Assembly: GCF_026340095.1 (NCBI RefSeq)
Contig: NZ_JAPEPO010000001.1
Location: 4,607,501-4,671,500, forward strand
Direction: 5' to 3'
Origin: Streptomyces sp. NBC_01446
GTDB lineage: Bacteria > Actinomycetota > Actinomycetes > Streptomycetales > Streptomycetaceae
DNA: 64,000 nucleotides
In this document: piece after piece, positions 60,449-64,000 of the stretch
Numbering within the stretch: the stretch's first letter is position 1
Layout of the letters: the number at the start of each line of letters is the position of its first letter
The notes under the pieces: generated by a model
What the model was told of the DNA's origin: nothing
The model's database searches: none
Seen by the model: the letters and a program-made list of their open reading frames with translations, nothing else
Program-made: the position numbers and the translations under genes

Positions 60449-61459
60449 ATGTCCGTGCTTCCTTCCAGGCGTCGTGTGCTGCTCGGGGCCGCCGGGGCCG
60501 GGGTCGCGGCTGTGGTGGCGCCGGGGGCGGCCCGCGCGGTGGCCTCGGGGCCGCCCGCGGTCATGGTCACCGAGCAGGCGAGCAAGCGGATCCTCGTGCT
60601 CGATCCGGGGCGGACCGTCTGGGATCCGGCGGCCGATCCGTCCTGTGTGCGGTGGCAGTTCTCGCCCGTCGGGGACCCGCGGTATCGGGATCTCGTGCCG
60701 GACGAGAGCTGGGTGTACCCCGCCGAGGCGAAGGTCCGGGTGCATCGCGGGCGGACGTATCTGCTGACCACGGCGTCCTTCGGGTTCGCGGCCGTCGTCT
60801 CGTATCCGTCGGGGCGGCGGTACTGGGGTGCGACGCTCGGGCCCGGCGACGATCTCCTCAACCCCCACAGCATCGAGATCCTGCCGGACGGGAACGTGGC
60901 CGTCGCGTGCAGTACGGGGGCGCTCGTCAGGCTCTACGCCGCGTCGCTCGGCCCGCACTCGCGGCGGTTCGCCGAGGTGACGCTGAAGGGTGCGCACGGG
61001 ATGCACTGGGACGCCCGGCGCGAGGTGCTGTGGGCGCTGGGCGATGACGAGCTGGTCGCGTACCGGGTGGGTGGCAGTCGGGTGCGGCCCGCGCTGGCGA
61101 GGCTGTCGTCGGTGGGGCTGCCGGTCGCCAAGCCGGGGAAGTCGCCCGGCGGGCACGACCTGTTCCCGGTGGCGGGGCGCCCGGGGCGGCTGTGGGTGAC
61201 CACGAGCGCTTCGGTGTTCCAGTACGACATCGCGGGCGGGGCCTTCGTGCAGGACTTCGCCGGTGCGGCCGAGATCGTGCGGCCCGGGGTGAAGGCGATC
61301 GGGGACGATCCGCGGACCGGGCAGGCGCTCAGTACGGTGCCGGAGAGCGGCCTGGGTGAGACGTGGTGGACGACGAGGGTGGGCGTGCACCGGCCGCCGG
61401 GCTCGTACACCCTCGTCAACGGCGGGATCTACAAGGCGCGTTGGTGGTTGCCGAGGTAG
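60449..61459 (+). CDS. Tat-exported beta-propeller-like protein (DUF6528-like)
   Basis: 336 aa from ATG 60449 with GGGGGG upstream. The twin-arginine signal S-R-R-R-V-L-L-G-A-A-G-A-G is followed by A-R-A cleavage residues. The mature part begins V-M-V-T-E-Q-A-S-K-R-I-L-V-L-D, then repeats of Asp/Gly-flanked strands (N-P-H-S-I-E-I-L-P-D-G-N-V-A-V-A, G-A-H-G-M-H-W-D) suit a propeller. It is extracellular and folded before export. The DUF6528 name is from memory; function unknown. Confidence 0.85.
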   Translation: MSVLPSRRRVLLGAAGAGVAAVVAPGAARAVASGPPAVMVTEQASKRILVLDPGRTVWDPAADPSCVRWQFSPVGDPRYRDLVPDESWVYPAEAKVRVHRGRTYLLTTASFGFAAVVSYPSGRRYWGATLGPGDDLLNPHSIEILPDGNVAVACSTGALVRLYAASLGPHSRRFAEVTLKGAHGMHWDARREVLWALGDDELVAYRVGGSRVRPALARLSSVGLPVAKPGKSPGGHDLFPVAGRPGRLWVTTSASVFQYDIAGGAFVQDFAGAAEIVRPGVKAIGDDPRTGQALSTVPESGLGETWWTTRVGVHRPPGSYTLVNGGIYKARWWLPR

Positions 61460-61472
61460 GCGGCGGGGCTGC

Positions 61473-62180
61473 TCACTCTCCGGGTTTCTTGGCCAGGGCG
61501 CGGTCCAGGGCCAGGGACAGTTCCGCCTCGATCACGCTCTTGGCGAGCGGGCGCAGGCGCTGGAGGTCGTGTTCCGTGGCGTGCGAGAGGACCAGGTCGG
61601 TGAAGAGTTCGGCCAGGTCCTCCGCGTGGGCGCGGACGCGTTTGGCGGCCGAGAGGACGTCGGCGAGCGGGACGCCCTCGCGGACCAGGGCGGCCGACAC
61701 GTCGAGCAGGCGCCGGCTGACGTGGACGATCTCCTCGCCGTCCACGCCGACGTAGCCGAGGTCCATCGCGGCTTCGAGGTTGTCCGGGGTGACCTGGCCC
61801 GCGAAGTAGTCGGCCAGTTCCTCGGGGGTGAGGCGGACGGGGATCTCCTCGGACGGTTCGCCGAGGCCGAGGAGTTCGCCGACGTCGCGCCCACGGTCGA
61901 AGGCCTCGGAGAGTTCGGCGATGCCGCTGAGGGTGTGGCCGCGTTCGAGGAGGGCGGCGATGGTGCGCAGGCGGGCCAGGTGGCTCTCGTCGTACCAGGC
62001 GATGCGGCCCTCGCGGCGCGGCGGCCGGATGAGCTTGCGTTCGCGGTAGAAGCGCAGGGTGCGCACGGTGATGCCGGCCTCCCGCGCGAGCTCCTCCACG
62101 CGGAACTCCCGGGTGCCGGTGCCTTTCGCCGCCTCTTCCGCCGCTTCTTCCACGGGTGCTTTCGCCGCTTCCTTCGCCAC
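61473..62180 (-). CDS. MerR-family regulator
   Basis: 235 aa from GTG 62180. An Ala/Glu/Lys N-terminal tail (about 22 aa) precedes the MerR HTH: F-R-V-E-E-L-A-R-E-A-G-I-T-V-R-T-L-R-F-Y-R-E-R-K-L-I. The effector part (about 95-235) has no metal-binding Cys, so it is probably a small-molecule sensor. It is divergent from the BVMO gene with a TACCG-C-CGGTA dyad between them, so regulation of that operon is likely. Confidence 0.92.
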   Translation of the reverse strand: MAKEAAKAPVEEAAEEAAKGTGTREFRVEELAREAGITVRTLRFYRERKLIRPPRREGRIAWYDESHLARLRTIAALLERGHTLSGIAELSEAFDRGRDVGELLGLGEPSEEIPVRLTPEELADYFAGQVTPDNLEAAMDLGYVGVDGEEIVHVSRRLLDVSAALVREGVPLADVLSAAKRVRAHAEDLAELFTDLVLSHATEHDLQRLRPLAKSVIEAELSLALDRALAKKPGE

Positions 62181-62197
62181 GCGAGAACCCTATGTTG

Positions 62198-62208
62198 TAC
62201 CGCCGGTA
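62198..62208. promoter_or_regulatory. Short dyad between MerR and BVMO genes
   Basis: TACCG-C-CGGTA, 18 bases upstream of the merR-type start and about 100 bases before the BVMO start. Suited to MerR binding in a long-spacer promoter; inference only. Confidence 0.35.
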
Positions 62209-62310
62209 ACTTTCGTGCTCCCGCCCCCTACCCATCAGTACGCAGCTGCTCTACTCTCCCCATTGCGCCAGTGTTCACTGGCAGGGTCGTGCGGCTAGGG
62301 AGGCGCCGGG

Positions 62311-63864
62311 ATGACTGAGCACGAGCATGAACACGTACGGGTGGCGGTGATCGGGTCCGGGTTCGGCGGCCTCGGGGCCGCGGTCCGGCTGCGGCGCGAA
62401 GGCATCACCGACTTCGTGGTCCTGGAGCGGGCGGGCGCCGTGGGCGGCACCTGGCGCGACAACAGCTACCCGGGGTGCGCGTGCGACGTGCCCTCCCACC
62501 TGTACTCCTTCTCCTTCGCGCCCAACGCCGACTGGCCGCGCACCTTCTCCGGCCAGGAGCACATCCGGGAGTACCTGGAGCGCGTCGCCGACACCTTCCG
62601 GCTGCGCCCGCACATCCGCTTCGACCACGAGGTGAAGCAGGCGCGCTGGGACACCGAGAAGCTGTGGTGGGAGGTCGAGACGTCGCAGGGGACGCTCACC
62701 GCCGACGTCGTCATCTCGGCGACCGGCCCGCTGTCCGACCCGAAGATGCCGGACATCAAGGGCCTCGACGCCTTCCCCGGCAAGGTCTTCCACTCCGCGC
62801 GCTGGGATCACGACTACGACCTGCGCGGCAAGCGCGTCGCCGTGATCGGCACCGGCGCCTCCGCCATCCAGATCGTGCCGGCCATCCAGCGCGACGTGGC
62901 GCAGCTGACCCTCTTCCAGCGCACCCCGCCGTGGGTGATGCCGCGCGCCGACCGCGCCATCACGGGCGCCGAGCGCTGGCTGCACCGTCAGCTGCCGTTC
63001 ACCACGCAGGCCCGCCGCGGTCTGCTGTGGGGCATCCGCGAGCTCCAGGTGCAGGCGTTCACGAAGCGGCCCAACGAGCTGGGCCTGGTCGAGCAGCTCG
63101 CCAAGCGCAACATCCACCGGTCGATCAAGGACCCGGCCCTGCGCGCCAAGCTCACCCCGAACTACCGCATCGGCTGCAAGCGCATCCTGCTGTCCAACGC
63201 CTACTACCCGGCGCTCGCGCAGCCGAATGTCGATGTCGTGGCCTCCGGGCTCAGCGAGATCCGCGGCTCCACGCTGGTCGCCACCGACGGGAGCGAGGTG
63301 GAGGTCGACGCGATCGTCTTCAGCACCGGCTTCCACGTCACGGACATGCCGATCGCCGACCGGGTCGTGGGCGCCGAGGGGCACACGCTCATGGAGTCCT
63401 GGAAGGACGGCATGAAGGCGCTGCGCGGCGCGACGGCGGCCGGGTTCCCGAACTTCATGACCGTCATCGGGCCGAACACCGGCCTCGGCAACTCCTCGAT
63501 GATCCTGATGATCGAGTCCCAGCTGAACTATCTGGCCGACTACGTACGCCAGTTGGACGTGCTCGGCGGCCGCGTCGCCCTGGACCCGCGCGCCTCCGCG
63601 GTGAACGCGTGGAACCGCCGCGTGCAGGACCGGATGGAGCGCACGGTGTGGAGCTCCGGCGGCTGCAGCAGCTGGTACCTCGACGAGAGCGGCGTGAACA
63701 CCACGCTGTGGCCGGGCACGACGACCGAGTTCCGGTCCGCCACGCGCCGGGTCGACCTCGGCGAGTACGAGGTGGTCAGGGCGCCGGCGGCGAAACCGGC
63801 CGCGGTACCCGCGGCACGTACGAAGAAGGGCCGGGGCGGCAAGGTGGAGGCGGGAGCGGCATGA
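62311..63864 (+). CDS. Flavin-containing Baeyer-Villiger-type monooxygenase
   Basis: 517 aa from ATG 62311 (GGAGG six bases upstream). FAD Rossmann motif V-I-G-S-G-F-G-G-L-G near 13-22, the BVMO fingerprint F-P-G-K-V-F-H-S-A-R-W-D (F-x-G-x3-H-x3-W-D) near 152-163, and NADPH motif V-I-G-T-G-A-S-A near 176. The C-terminal 30 residues are Ala/Lys-rich. Converts ketones to esters or hydroxylates; the next gene, a hydrolase coupled by ATGA, could cleave the ester product. Confidence 0.94.
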   Translation: MTEHEHEHVRVAVIGSGFGGLGAAVRLRREGITDFVVLERAGAVGGTWRDNSYPGCACDVPSHLYSFSFAPNADWPRTFSGQEHIREYLERVADTFRLRPHIRFDHEVKQARWDTEKLWWEVETSQGTLTADVVISATGPLSDPKMPDIKGLDAFPGKVFHSARWDHDYDLRGKRVAVIGTGASAIQIVPAIQRDVAQLTLFQRTPPWVMPRADRAITGAERWLHRQLPFTTQARRGLLWGIRELQVQAFTKRPNELGLVEQLAKRNIHRSIKDPALRAKLTPNYRIGCKRILLSNAYYPALAQPNVDVVASGLSEIRGSTLVATDGSEVEVDAIVFSTGFHVTDMPIADRVVGAEGHTLMESWKDGMKALRGATAAGFPNFMTVIGPNTGLGNSSMILMIESQLNYLADYVRQLDVLGGRVALDPRASAVNAWNRRVQDRMERTVWSSGGCSSWYLDESGVNTTLWPGTTTEFRSATRRVDLGEYEVVRAPAAKPAAVPAARTKKGRGGKVEAGAA

Positions 63865-64000
63865 GCCGGTTGATGCATGTGGTGAGCGGTCCCTACGCGC
63901 CGCCCGCGGCCGCGCGTGAGCTGACGGCGGTCTCCGCCGACGGCGCCAGGCTGCACGTCGAGGTGCACGGCCCCGAGGGGGCGCCCACCGTGGTGCTCGC
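63861..64000 (+). CDS. Alpha/beta hydrolase, 3' end outside window
   Basis: Begins MSRLMHVVSGPYAPPAAARE and continues with V-S-A-D-G-A-R-L-H-V-E-V-H-G-P-E-G-A-P-T-V-V-L, the first strands and the turn before the oxyanion loop of alpha/beta hydrolases. ATG overlaps the BVMO stop (ATGA), so the two are co-translated. The catalytic residues lie beyond the window. Confidence 0.75.
   Translation, partial: MSRLMHVVSGPYAPPAAARELTAVSADGARLHVEVHGPEGAPTVVL

Noticed and set aside
60173-61390. N-terminal extension of the integrase frame to 854 aa
   Set aside because: It lies antisense to the Tat-exported protein gene. The ATG at 60172 has an AGGAG site and begins the resolvase domain.

Overview
The window is GC-rich (about 70 percent or more, with strong G/C at third codon positions) chromosomal DNA of a Streptomyces or very close relative. 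The signs are the sigma factor HrdD, an XRE/DUF397 regulator pair, a large SARP-type (AfsR-like) regulator, GTG/TTG/CTG starts with GGAGG-type ribosome binding sites, rare TTA codons, two tRNA genes without encoded CCA, and the division gene sepX/glpR. Gene order around hrdD, the L,D-transpeptidase, galU-moeA-moaC-mogA and sepX resembles what I remember of the S. coelicolor core chromosome. No rRNA, CRISPR array or classical biosynthetic cluster is visible.

Layout. 1-3.2 kb: an incomplete gene, a DUF397/XRE regulatory pair and a GPP34-family protein. 3.3-7.6 kb: a D,D-carboxypeptidase with a very long acidic/Lys-rich N-terminal region, then a polytopic membrane protein. 7.7-12.6 kb (minus): a translationally coupled operon pknG-glnX-glnH, laid out like the mycobacterial amino-acid sensing module; divergent from it is a flavohaemoprotein gene. 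These two neighbours carry the only two TTA (bldA-type) codons I found. 14-20 kb: sulfite-oxidase-like molybdoenzyme, berberine-bridge-type flavoenzyme, SARP-NB-ARC-TPR regulator. 20.3-21.5 kb: a scar with a truncated hydrolase beside tRNA-Arg(CCT). 21.7-28.7 kb: acyl-CoA synthetase preceded by four 17-bp repeats, M6 protease, TetR/MFS efflux pair, MarR and an extradiol dioxygenase. 28.8-36.1 kb: PAT-like acetyltransferase, hrdD with a near-perfect sigma-R promoter, WYL regulator/MFS pair, sugar-type binding protein, TetR and a 3alpha,20beta-hydroxysteroid dehydrogenase. 36.3-37.3 kb: a second scar with a remnant of fructose PTS permease fruA. 37.3-47.8 kb: small membrane protein under a DosR/OsdR-like dyad, duplicated-domain protein, L,D-transpeptidase, P1 peptidase with a newly noticed coupled 59-aa ORF, MscL, CpaB-like protein, MTA phosphorylase, FmdB-like zinc ribbon, MFS, K+/H+ antiporter. 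48-57 kb: penicillin-acylase family enzyme, 5-formyl-THF cyclo-ligase, then galU-glp(moeA)-moaC-mogA-GNAT-sepX/glpR. 57.2-64 kb: tRNA-Ala(CGC), GNAT, xthA, a solitary large serine integrase, a Tat-exported propeller-like protein, MerR and a BVMO coupled to a hydrolase (cut by the window end).

Functional links. MoaC, MogA and Glp/MoeA make or insert molybdenum cofactor, which the sulfite-oxidase-like enzyme would need. Glp and SepX/GlpR also connect this cluster to cell division. D,D-carboxypeptidase, L,D-transpeptidase and GalU bear on the cell envelope. MscL and the K+/H+ antiporter handle osmotic and ionic stress. The two most informative signals are the TTA-bearing pknG-glnX-glnH/flavohaemoprotein pair and the two deletion scars, one of which records loss of the fructose PTS operon.
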